DNA from: Litoribrevibacter euphylliae
GTDB lineage: Bacteria; Pseudomonadota; Gammaproteobacteria; Pseudomonadales; Litoribrevibacteraceae
DNA length: 64,000 nt
Assembly (NCBI RefSeq): GCF_042646085.1
Contig: NZ_JBHRSZ010000002.1
Location: 1,178,001-1,242,000 of the forward strand
Direction: 5' to 3'
Below are positions 1-7,121 of this stretch, piece by piece. Every line of letters starts with the position of its first letter. The first letter of the stretch is position 1. The notes beneath the pieces were generated by a model. It was not told where the DNA came from. It did not search any database and saw only the letters and a program-made list of their open reading frames with translations. The translations under genes were made by a program, and so were the position numbers.

Positions 1-22
1 CAAGACGCCCCGTGTAACTGTC

Positions 23-1396
23 TTACAACTTGTCTCCGGCTTTTAAACCAATGCTGAACTTATTGATGTATTCGTTTGGCTTAGTACCGTCATAAACGAT
101 GTTGTCGATGAAGTGGGTTTGAGGGTCACGGAAACCGTCTTCAGAAGTGAAATCCGGGAAGTCTTTCGACGCCATCAGGCCTTCTTTGATAAGCGACTGA
201 GCCGCTTTCTCGTAGATGTCCGGGCGATAGACTTTCTTAGCCATGTCTTTGTACCAGTCGTCCGACTTGTCTTCGCTGATTTGACCCCAGCGGCGCATTT
301 GAGTCAGATACCAGATCGCATCTGAGTAGTACGGGTATGTGGCGTTGTAACGGAAGAACACGTTGAAGTCCGGCACGTCGCGCTTATCACCTTTCTCGTA
401 TTCGAACGTTCCTGTCATAGAGTTAGCGATCACGTCGTAATCGGCACCCACATAGTTAGGTTGAGACAAGATCTTCACTGCTGCCGGGCGGTTGGCGTTG
501 TTGTTTTCATCCAACCATTTGGCCGCACGAATCAGAGCACGGGTTAAGCGAATGGTGGTATTAGGGTATTTTTCGGCGAACTCTTTGGTGATACCGAACA
601 CTTTCTCCGGGTTGTCTTTCCAGATCTCGTAATCGGTCACTACAGGTACACCAATGCCTTTGAATACCGCTTGCTGGTTCCATGGTTCACCTACGCAGTA
701 ACCGTAGATGGTGCCTGCTTCAAGGGTCGCTGGCATTTGTGGTGGTGGAGTAACTGATAACAAAGCATCGGCGTCAATCTGACCGGATGTATCCCCTTTA
801 TGCGGTGCATAGTAACCAGGGTGGATACCACCCGCTGCTAGCCAATAACGAAGTTCGTAGTTATGCGTAGATACGGGGAATACCATCCCCATATTGAAAG
901 GCTTACCTTCCGAGTTGTATTTATCCACAACGGGCTTTAAAGCATCTGCCTTAATTGGATGAACTGGACGGCCGTCCGCCATTTTTGGAATGTTTGGTTT
1001 CATTTGCTCCCAAATTTCATTGGAAACCGTGATGCCATTACCGTTCAAATCCATGGAAAACGGGGTGATGATGTCGGCTTTAGTACCAAAGCCCATGGTG
1101 GCGGCAATGGGCTGACCTGCCAGCATGTGTGCACCATCTAGGCTGCCATCAATCACGCCGTTAAGTAGTACCTTCCAGTTGGCCTGAGCTTCGATGGTGA
1201 CGTACAGACCTTCGTCTTCGAAGTAGCCATTTTCATAGGCAATCGCGATGGGGGCCATGTCGGTGAGCTTAATGAAGCCGAACTTCAGCTCTTCTTTCTC
1301 CGGATAACCCAATTTCTCAGCGTGTACCGTTGTGGCACCCAGGCTTACACATGCAGCGATTGCTGCAAACTTAAACGGTTTCAACCACTTTTTCAT
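23..1396 (-). CDS. nrtA: Nitrate/nitrite ABC transporter substrate-binding protein (NrtA/NasF family)
   Basis: Periplasmic nitrate-binding protein that would deliver nitrate to an NrtB/NrtC-type permease and ATPase. The 457-residue product begins with a signal peptide (basic MKKWLKPFK, hydrophobic core, cleavage near VHA-EK at residues 24-27). A CmpA/NrtA-type periplasmic binding fold follows. The exported form argues against the cytoplasmic nitrate sensor NasS, which is related but lacks a signal. It is the last gene seen in this direction, so the permease genes would lie beyond base 1. A long leader of about 280 nt separates it from a sigma-54 promoter and carries an ANTAR hairpin pair and a terminator. 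Family call is firm; nitrate specificity is inferred from context. Confidence 0.9.
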   Translation of the reverse strand: MKKWLKPFKFAAIAACVSLGATTVHAEKLGYPEKEELKFGFIKLTDMAPIAIAYENGYFEDEGLYVTIEAQANWKVLLNGVIDGSLDGAHMLAGQPIAATMGFGTKADIITPFSMDLNGNGITVSNEIWEQMKPNIPKMADGRPVHPIKADALKPVVDKYNSEGKPFNMGMVFPVSTHNYELRYWLAAGGIHPGYYAPHKGDTSGQIDADALLSVTPPPQMPATLEAGTIYGYCVGEPWNQQAVFKGIGVPVVTDYEIWKDNPEKVFGITKEFAEKYPNTTIRLTRALIRAAKWLDENNNANRPAAVKILSQPNYVGADYDVIANSMTGTFEYEKGDKRDVPDFNVFFRYNATYPYYSDAIWYLTQMRRWGQISEDKSDDWYKDMAKKVYRPDIYEKAAQSLIKEGLMASKDFPDFTSEDGFRDPQTHFIDNIVYDGTKPNEYINKFSIGLKAGDKL

Positions 1397-1495
1397 GGCT
1401 AGCTCCTATCTAATTGCTCGTTCTTATTGGAAGTACTATTCATTCCATTGTTGTTATCAGCAGTACCGATGTGTTCAGTACCAAATCCAAACCAC

Positions 1496-1554
1496 AAAAA
1501 AAGGCGCTCATTCAGAGTGTTTCCAGCGGGAACTGAAACCTCTGAATGAGCGCC
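1496..1554 (-). terminator. Intrinsic terminator in the nrtA leader (attenuator)
   Basis: Two perfectly complementary 15-nt arms (1503-1517 and 1540-1554) enclose a secondary stem-loop. On the minus strand they are followed by seven Ts (1496-1502). It lies about 100 nt upstream of the nrtA start, in the sense orientation, so it would stop transcription before the gene unless antiterminated. The 5' arm begins GGCGCT, a hexamer also found in the loop and 3' arm of the preceding ANTAR hairpin. Confidence 0.9.
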
Positions 1555-1569
1555 TTTGCTCTGCCTCTA

Positions 1570-1634
1570 CCTAAGCGCCGTTGCTTAAAGAGACCTATGT
1601 ATTCTGTCACTAGCCACCGCCGTTGGCAGCTAGT
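1570..1634 (-). promoter_or_regulatory. ANTAR-type dual hexaloop RNA element in the nrtA leader
   Basis: Two hairpins on the minus-strand RNA. The first (1609-1634) has 10-bp arms (ACTAGCTGCC / GGTGGCTAGT, with G-U pairs) and loop AACGGC. The second (1570-1589) has 7-bp arms (TTTAAGC / GCTTAGG, with G-U pairs) and the same loop AACGGC. Both loops have A at position 1 and G at position 4, the signature known for NasR/NasT-type ANTAR targets. The pair directly precedes an intrinsic terminator, and the nasT gene lies next door. The structure is read from the sequence; binding is inferred from the family. Confidence 0.87.
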
Positions 1635-1647
1635 TAGTAGTTAGGCC

Positions 1648-1673
1648 TATTAAACAGATACCCCTGTTTAATA
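1648..1673 (-). promoter_or_regulatory. Inverted repeat at the 5' end of the nrtA leader
   Basis: A perfect 10-bp inverted repeat (TATTAAACAG / CTGTTTAATA) with a 6-nt centre, GGGTAT on the minus strand. It falls at the predicted start of the nrtA leader RNA, just below the sigma-54 promoter. Its hexaloop lacks the A1/G4 signature of the two following hairpins, so it is probably not a NasT site. It may stabilise the RNA 5' end or bind another factor. Confidence 0.5.
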
Positions 1674-1690
1674 AACCTATTTCTTATAAA

Positions 1691-1705
1691 GCATCTAGTG
1701 TGCCA
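1691..1705 (-). promoter_or_regulatory. Sigma-54 promoter for nrtA
   Basis: Minus strand reads TGGCACACTAGATGC, with GG and GC separated by ten bases and a near-consensus -24 element. The predicted start is near 1679, immediately before the leader hairpins. This fits NtrC-type nitrogen control. Confidence 0.8.
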
Positions 1706-1991
1706 ACTTTGAAACCCTTGATTTTCCAGGCTTACAGCCCATTTCACTTTCAAACGACTGTTTAAATGGCCCATTTCGCAACGCCTCCTTTAAACATCGC
1801 CCAAACTGTGTGCATAACCAGAAAAAGGACGAAATAGCCTGACCGTAGAGTCAATAATTTGCACAAGAAATGTTCGTCACATCCAACGACTATAAAATTC
1901 GCGCAAAAAATAAGCATTTCTGAAGAAAACGAGAAACGAAAATATTAGATCAATCAGATTGAAGTGAGAGAAATGGAAACGTAAAGAATAC

Positions 1992-2576
1992 TTAGAGCGA
2001 AAGAACGTCCACAACCGACTGAGCAACGGTCGATAACGGCTCACCTTTGTCCATCGCCATTTTACGAAGCTTGGTATAAGCCTCTTCTTCGTTGATGTCT
2101 TGCTGATCCATCAACAAGCCTTTGGCCCGTTCAATGATTTTCCGTCCGGCCAATTGATTTTTTGCTTTATTAAGTTCACCAATCAAGCTTTGCTGTTCTT
2201 TAAAGCGTGCTACGGCAACAGTGATAATCGAGCGAATACGATGAGGGTGAATCTCTGCGGCGACATACGCGCTGACGCCCGATTTCACCACCTGCTCAAT
2301 TACTGCGGGTGCATCTTGCTCGGCAAACATGATCACTGGTCTCGGCGCTCGATGGCTAAGCATAGACAATTGATGAATCAATTCATCATTGGGAGAGTCA
2401 GTCGATAGCACCACGATCTCGGCATTGGAGTCCTGTACTCTGTCGACCAAATTTACGATATCCGATAAATGACCAACCACGTGGTAGCTTTCATCTTCAA
2501 GCGCGTGCTTCAGTAACGAGCTTTGAATCTGAGTCGTATCAACTAATAAGACGGTAGATTGCGAAGCAAGAGTCAT
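1992..2576 (-). CDS. nasT: ANTAR-domain nitrate-responsive antiterminator (NasT-like)
   Basis: RNA-binding antitermination regulator of nitrate assimilation. The N-terminal 120 residues form a receiver-like fold (TVLLVDTTQIQ) without the usual acidic phosphorylation pocket. The C-terminal 60 residues are a clear ANTAR domain (RKIIERAKGLLM, then EEEAYTKLRKMAMDKG). In the known family, NasT is held by the nitrate sensor NasS and released by nitrate to bind two hexaloop hairpins; such a pair sits just downstream in the nrtA leader. The ATG at 2576 has AGG about 8 nt upstream; a GTG at 2603 would add nine residues. It follows nirBD after a terminator and a 14-bp tandem repeat, with little room for its own promoter. 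No nasS is visible in this window. Confidence 0.88.
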   Translation of the reverse strand: MTLASQSTVLLVDTTQIQSSLLKHALEDESYHVVGHLSDIVNLVDRVQDSNAEIVVLSTDSPNDELIHQLSMLSHRAPRPVIMFAEQDAPAVIEQVVKSGVSAYVAAEIHPHRIRSIITVAVARFKEQQSLIGELNKAKNQLAGRKIIERAKGLLMDQQDINEEEAYTKLRKMAMDKGEPLSTVAQSVVDVLSL

Positions 2577-2595
2577 ATCACTAACCTGAGAGTCG

Positions 2596-2629
2596 TTAAA
2601 CACTGACCTTCAAACACTAACCTTTAAAC
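2596..2629. repeat. 14-bp tandem repeat upstream of nasT
   Basis: Two adjacent 14-bp units (2602-2615 and 2616-2629, two differences) plus a partial third copy (2596-2601). They lie in the short gap between the nirBD terminator and nasT. Confidence 0.7.
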
Positions 2630-2638
2630 ATTCTGGGG

Positions 2639-2666
2639 AAAAAAAGCCCAACACAGAGTATTGGGC
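2639..2666 (-). terminator. Terminator after nirBD
   Basis: Minus-strand stem GCCCAA / TTGGGC with a 9-nt loop followed by seven Ts. It separates nirBD from nasT. Confidence 0.85.
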
Positions 2667-2746
2667 AAGTGGGGGAAGATGTTACCGAAGTAACAAATCG
2701 AAAAACTGTTTAATTCTGTTCAGACCTTATTCTGTGTAGGTCTTAA

Positions 2747-3076
2747 TTACCCGGCTTGCACTGCGATCTTATCGTTAGCCGCTTTTACCGGGTACACGTT
2801 TAGCTTGACGCTTTCGTCTTCAAGGCACTCGCCCGTCGCTAAACAAAAATGCTGTTTGTAGACTGGTGACGCCACAACCAATTTGTCTCCCAAAGAACCA
2901 ACAATGCCACGTGACAGCACATTGGCTTTGCTGAACGGGTCAAAATTATCGATGGCAAACAATTCACCGGTACGTGTTTTGAACAAAGCAACCTGCTTAT
3001 CTTCAATCAAGGCACATACACCAGTGTCAGGAACGATGTCGTCTAGTGAACACACTTCAATCCAATTTTCGCTCAT
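2747..3076 (-). CDS. nirD: Nitrite reductase small subunit NirD
   Basis: Small subunit of cytoplasmic NADH-dependent nitrite reductase, which converts nitrite to ammonium with NirB. At 109 residues it has the normal length. The Rieske-type beta fold is recognisable (VCALIEDKQVALFKTRTGE, then SPVYKQHFCLATGECLED). As usual for NirD, the Cys-His pairs needed for a 2Fe-2S cluster are absent. It starts 58 nt after nirB on the same strand and is followed by an intrinsic terminator, so nirB-nirD forms a two-gene operon. Confidence 0.93.
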   Translation of the reverse strand: MSENWIEVCSLDDIVPDTGVCALIEDKQVALFKTRTGELFAIDNFDPFSKANVLSRGIVGSLGDKLVVASPVYKQHFCLATGECLEDESVKLNVYPVKAANDKIAVQAG

Positions 3077-3134
3077 GATTTCTATCTCTCTCTATAGTCA
3101 GCTAATGGCTAGGTAAAGGTTCAAAAACGAACCC

Positions 3135-5678
3135 TTACGCTAACTCAGCCACTGGAATTTTTTTCTCATCTTCGGTGGCAGGACGAATCTGGCCACGCTC
3201 TTCAACAAATACTACGTTTTCGTCACTCTTATCTGAGTTCACAAAGTGACGGAAGCGTTTCAACTTCTCAGGATCATCAATCGCTTTCTTCCACTCACAC
3301 TCATAGGTGTCAACGACGTACTGCATGTCTTTTTCAAGCTCATCACAGATTTCAAGCTTGTCGTCGATCACAACGCTCTTCAGATAATCCAAACCGCCTT
3401 CAAGGTTTTCGAACCATACCGACGTACGTTGTAGACGATCTGCCGTACGAACATAGAACATCAAGAAGCGGTCGATATATTTGATCAGGGTTTCTTTATC
3501 CAGATCGGTTGCAATCAAATCCGCGTGACGAGGCTTCATACCACCGTTACCACATACGTACAGGTTCCAACCGTTCTCTGTGGCGATGATGCCCACGTCT
3601 TTACCTTGAGCTTCCGCACACTCACGAGTACAACCGGAAACTGCAAATTTAATTTTGTGTGGCGAACGTAGGCCCTTATAACGATTTTCAACTTCAACCG
3701 CTAAGCCCACACTGTCATCCACACCGTAACGACACCACGTACTACCAACACAAGACTTCACTGTACGAAGCGACTTACCATAGGCATGACCAGTTTCGAA
3801 ACCGGCATCAACCAGACGACGCCAGATTTCAGGAAGCTGCTCTGCACGAGCACCGAATAAGTCGATACGCTGACCACCTGTCACCTTGGTATACAGATTG
3901 TAATCACGAGCCACTTCACCCAACACGATTAGCTTGTCTGGCGTCACCTCACCACCAGCCATACGAGGCACGATGGAGTAGGTACCGTCTTTCTGAAGGT
4001 TGGCCATGTAGTAATCGTTGGTATCTTGTAATGGATGATTTTGTGCTTCCATCACGTGCTCATTCCATACGGAGGCTAAGATAGAACCAACGGTTGGTTT
4101 ACAGATATCACAACCGTGACCTTTGCCGTGTTTCTCTAGCAACTCGTAGAATGACTTAATCTTTTCCACTTTGATGATATGGAACAGTTCCTGACGCGTG
4201 TGTGGGAAGTGCTCACAAATGTCTGTGTTCACTTCTACACCCAGCTTTTCAAGTTCACTGTTCATTACTTGGGTAACTAATGCAGCACAACCACCACAAC
4301 CCGTTGCGGCTTTGGTTACATCTTTCACATCACCAATGGTGTGCGCGCCTTCTTGAACGCTGCAACAGATCGCCCCTTTGCTGACGTCATAACACGAACA
4401 GATTTGAGCCGTATCAGGCAGAGCATCTGGGCCAAGACCCACAGCTTCTGAACCGTCACGATTTGGAAGAATCAATGAATCCGGATGCTCTGGCAGATCA
4501 ATGCCATTCAATGCGTACTGAAGCAAGGTACCGTAATCTTCGGCCTCACCCACCAATACCGCACCGAGTAATTTTTTCTTATCCGCACTGACCACTATGC
4601 GCTTATAGATTTCAGCAGGCTCGTCCACATAGGTGTAGTTGTGACAACCAGGGGTCTGGCTTAATGAATCACCAATACTCGCAACATCCACACCCATCAA
4701 CTTCAATTTGGTCGACATGTCTGCACCGGTGAAGGCATTGTCAGTCGTACCTGAGGTTGCGATGTGATCGTACGCCACTTGCGCCATCTGATAACCTGGA
4801 GCAACCAAACCAAAGATCTGACCATTCCAAAGGGCACACTCACCAATCGCGTAAATGTCTTCGTTCGATGTCTGACACTGGTTGTTCACCACAATACCGC
4901 CACGAGGACCAACCTCTAGACCAACCTTGGTTGCCAACTCGTCTTGTGGGCGAATACCGGCAGAGAACAAAATCATATCTGTTTCAAGGAATTCGCCGTC
5001 TTCAAATTCCATACGATAGCGAGCGTTCTCGCCATCGGTAATGTTCAGAGTGTTCTTAGAGCAATGAACCTGTACGCCTAGCGACTCGATCTTATTCTTC
5101 AGCATTTCGCCACCGCCCACGTCCAACTGAACGTTCATTAGGCGATCCGCAAACTGAACCACATGCGCTTGAAGTTCTAAATCGTGCAGTGCTTTCGCGG
5201 CTTCCAAACCAAGCAAACCACCACCAACAACAACACCGGATTTAGAGACTTTTGCAGACGCTTTAATGGCTTCAAGGTCTTCAATCGTACGATAAACCAA
5301 ACAATGTTCTTGATCGTGACCAGGAATAGGCGGAACAAACGGATATGAACCCGTCGCCAGAATCAGTTTGTCATAAGCAACACGGGCGCCACTGGCAGCA
5401 ATAGCTTCTTTCGCATCAAGATCAATGTCTACGATTTTTTCATTGATATGAATCTCGACATCGTTTTCTTGGTAATAGCCTTCCGGAGCCATTAATAGGT
5501 CTTCAGCTGATCGTCCTGCAAAGTACTCTGTTAAATGAACTCGGTCATACGCTTGGCGTGGTTCTTCAGAGAAAGTGACGAGCTGATACTGATCGCGTGA
5601 CTCACCTTCCAGTACGTTGTCGATGAACTTATGTCCAACCATGCCATTACCGACAATTACTATTCTTTGCTTACTCAT
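3135..5678 (-). CDS. nirB: Nitrite reductase (NADH) large subunit NirB
   Basis: Assimilatory siroheme nitrite reductase, catalysing the six-electron reduction of nitrite to ammonium in the cytoplasm. The order over 847 residues is: FAD/NAD(P)H oxidoreductase module (GNGMVGHKF near residue 10, VVGGGLLGLEAA near 150), a BFD-type 2Fe-2S module (Cys427, Cys429, Cys461, Cys464), then the sulfite/nitrite reductase core. The siroheme/4Fe-4S cysteines are Cys643, Cys649, Cys683 and Cys687. Length matches E. coli NirB. A strong sigma-54 promoter lies about 60 nt upstream with a GGTGCGCC-type motif farther up, so expression is probably nitrogen-controlled rather than FNR-controlled. Confidence 0.96.
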   Translation of the reverse strand: MSKQRIVIVGNGMVGHKFIDNVLEGESRDQYQLVTFSEEPRQAYDRVHLTEYFAGRSAEDLLMAPEGYYQENDVEIHINEKIVDIDLDAKEAIAASGARVAYDKLILATGSYPFVPPIPGHDQEHCLVYRTIEDLEAIKASAKVSKSGVVVGGGLLGLEAAKALHDLELQAHVVQFADRLMNVQLDVGGGEMLKNKIESLGVQVHCSKNTLNITDGENARYRMEFEDGEFLETDMILFSAGIRPQDELATKVGLEVGPRGGIVVNNQCQTSNEDIYAIGECALWNGQIFGLVAPGYQMAQVAYDHIATSGTTDNAFTGADMSTKLKLMGVDVASIGDSLSQTPGCHNYTYVDEPAEIYKRIVVSADKKKLLGAVLVGEAEDYGTLLQYALNGIDLPEHPDSLILPNRDGSEAVGLGPDALPDTAQICSCYDVSKGAICCSVQEGAHTIGDVKDVTKAATGCGGCAALVTQVMNSELEKLGVEVNTDICEHFPHTRQELFHIIKVEKIKSFYELLEKHGKGHGCDICKPTVGSILASVWNEHVMEAQNHPLQDTNDYYMANLQKDGTYSIVPRMAGGEVTPDKLIVLGEVARDYNLYTKVTGGQRIDLFGARAEQLPEIWRRLVDAGFETGHAYGKSLRTVKSCVGSTWCRYGVDDSVGLAVEVENRYKGLRSPHKIKFAVSGCTRECAEAQGKDVGIIATENGWNLYVCGNGGMKPRHADLIATDLDKETLIKYIDRFLMFYVRTADRLQRTSVWFENLEGGLDYLKSVVIDDKLEICDELEKDMQYVVDTYECEWKKAIDDPEKLKRFRHFVNSDKSDENVVFVEERGQIRPATEDEKKIPVAELA

Positions 5679-5736
5679 GGAACTCTTCCCGCTACTCTAA
5701 GAAAATCACGATTGTTTCTAATACACATAGGACATA

Positions 5737-5751
5737 GCAGAGAGCGTGCCA
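5737..5751 (-). promoter_or_regulatory. Sigma-54 promoter for nirBD
   Basis: Minus strand TGGCACGCTCTCTGC matches the -24/-12 consensus closely, with a perfect TGGCACG and GG-N10-GC spacing. The predicted start near 5725 leaves a leader of about 45 nt, too short for an ANTAR/terminator device. Confidence 0.85.
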
Positions 5752-6202
5752 AGAAAGAAAAAACTTATTTTTATAAATATTTTCAATGAGTTATAAAGTT
5801 ATAGACACCTATTATTTTTAATTTCATCCGCTTTGGTAAATTAGGCGCACCAAATAAAACCACACACCCAGTATGAAATTACCAAAATGAGGCAGAACCC
5901 TCTTTTTCTAACTTTTTAGTTATCTTTCTGAATAAGTTCAGTGCAAAAACAAGCACTTGCTCAGTTTTGTCATCCCTCATCGCCCCAAGATCTAACAAGT
6001 CACACAGACAAATCAGCCAATAACAAAAAACGCACCATAAGAACTGACTATTTTTTGTACCAGCTCGAAGCACAAGACGTTTACATAAGCTTCTTTCTAT
6101 AAATAAGGCGTAGACCTTGCATCTAATTAGCCTATTAATAGTCTTCACCCTTAAAGAACATTAATCAGGTTCGACAAGCGTGAGTTTTAATGGAAAACAG
6201 TT
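5752..6202. promoter_or_regulatory. Intergenic region between nirB and a Sel1 gene, with an NtrC-like motif
   Basis: AT-rich 450-bp gap. At 5832-5854 lies a broken palindrome, TTTGGT and ACCAAA arms around GGCGC, about 90 bp upstream of the nirB sigma-54 promoter, where an NtrC enhancer is expected. Similar GGTGCGC or GTGCACC motifs occur upstream of nasA and narK. A minus-strand open frame (5879-6148) shows no protein signature and I do not call it. The promoter for the plus-strand gene at 6203 is not obvious. Confidence 0.4.
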
Positions 6203-7009
6203 ATGGTCTTAAAACAATTTATCAATAAGCTCTTTAATAGAGGGGCATCTGAGCAGGCACCCCCGGAAGCCTTATTGACCGAACAGCAACGAACAAAGCT
6301 CAACACCACCTTTATAGAAAGGTTGGCAGAGCTGGAAGACCCTCAAGCTCGGTATGATCTCGCCATTCAATTCTCTGAGAAAGGCGCGACGCAAGCGCTC
6401 TATACCTTGGGCGTGTTTTACGAACAAGGGGACGGTCAGAAAACCTACCCCGAGTTGGCAGCTGAATGTTATTGGCGTGCAGGTAAGTTCGATATTGCCG
6501 AAGCGCAGTACAACCTCGGGCTACTCTATGCCCAAGGGCAACTGGGTCAAGTGGATCTGGTGTCTGCTCACTATTGGTTTACCGAAGCCACCAAACAAAA
6601 TCTGGCTCAGGCTCAATTTAATCTGGCTACCTTTTATGAAGACGGCTTGGGATGCGTCGAAGATCTCAAAAAAGCCTTTGAACTCTACCAAACCGCCGCC
6701 AACCAAGGATTCATTACTGCATGGCACAACCTGGCATTGATGCACTATTCAGGCAAAGGCACCCAACGCAACCCGATCACCGCCTACGCTTGGGTATTAT
6801 TGGCGGCAAAAGCCGGACTGAAAGAAGCCCAGGAAACTGAACCAGTATTCACCGAAGAACTCAAAAGCGAACAGATTCTGGCAGGAAAGACTTTGCTTGA
6901 AGAACTGCAACAAGAGTTCAAAGCCTTCTTACCTAGTAATGAAAGCACAACGACTCAGGCCACTGATAATAAAAACGACGATGATGACAACTTCTATGAA
7001 GTGAAATAG
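6203..7009 (+). CDS. Sel1-like tetratricopeptide repeat protein
   Basis: A 268-residue soluble repeat protein of unknown target. Consecutive Sel1-type units are visible (ALYTLGVFYEQGDG near 68, AQYNLGLLYAQGQLG near 102, AQFNLATFYEDGLGCVED near 137, AWHNLALMHYSGKGTQRN near 172). These form helical hairpins used for protein-protein contacts. There is no signal peptide or membrane segment, and the C-terminus is an acidic tail (DDDDNFYEVK). It lies alone on the plus strand between nirB and the nitrate reductase genes, ending at a bidirectional terminator. Its location suggests, but does not prove, a link to nitrate metabolism. Confidence 0.85.
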   Translation: MVLKQFINKLFNRGASEQAPPEALLTEQQRTKLNTTFIERLAELEDPQARYDLAIQFSEKGATQALYTLGVFYEQGDGQKTYPELAAECYWRAGKFDIAEAQYNLGLLYAQGQLGQVDLVSAHYWFTEATKQNLAQAQFNLATFYEDGLGCVEDLKKAFELYQTAANQGFITAWHNLALMHYSGKGTQRNPITAYAWVLLAAKAGLKEAQETEPVFTEELKSEQILAGKTLLEELQQEFKAFLPSNESTTTQATDNKNDDDDNFYEVK

Positions 7010-7055
7010 CGTGATTGCGAGCAAGAGAAATAACGTCATTCACCTCTCACAGACA

Positions 7056-7090
7056 TAAAAAAACGGAGCTGATAAATAGCTCCGTTTTTT
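7056..7090. terminator. Bidirectional terminator
   Basis: Stem ACGGAGCT / AGCTCCGT flanked by an A-run on the left and six Ts on the right. It serves the convergent Sel1 gene (+) and the nitrate reductase operon (-). Confidence 0.9.
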
Positions 7091-7121
7091 ATTGTCTTAA
7101 CTCAGCGAAAACTAAAACGTT

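Noticed and set aside
1332..1574. 80-codon plus-strand frame across the nrtA start and leader
   Set aside because: It overlaps the nrtA start, the terminator and an ANTAR hairpin; no ribosome site or domain.
3659..4084. 141-codon frame antisense to nirB
   Set aside because: It is a shadow of the nirB coding sequence; His/Arg/Pro-rich composition and no homology pattern.
5879..6148. 89-codon open frame on the minus strand between nirB and the Sel1 gene
   Set aside because: No ribosome site, no domain, biased Cys/Leu/Lys content typical of AT-rich noncoding DNA, and it overlaps the likely enhancer region of nirB.
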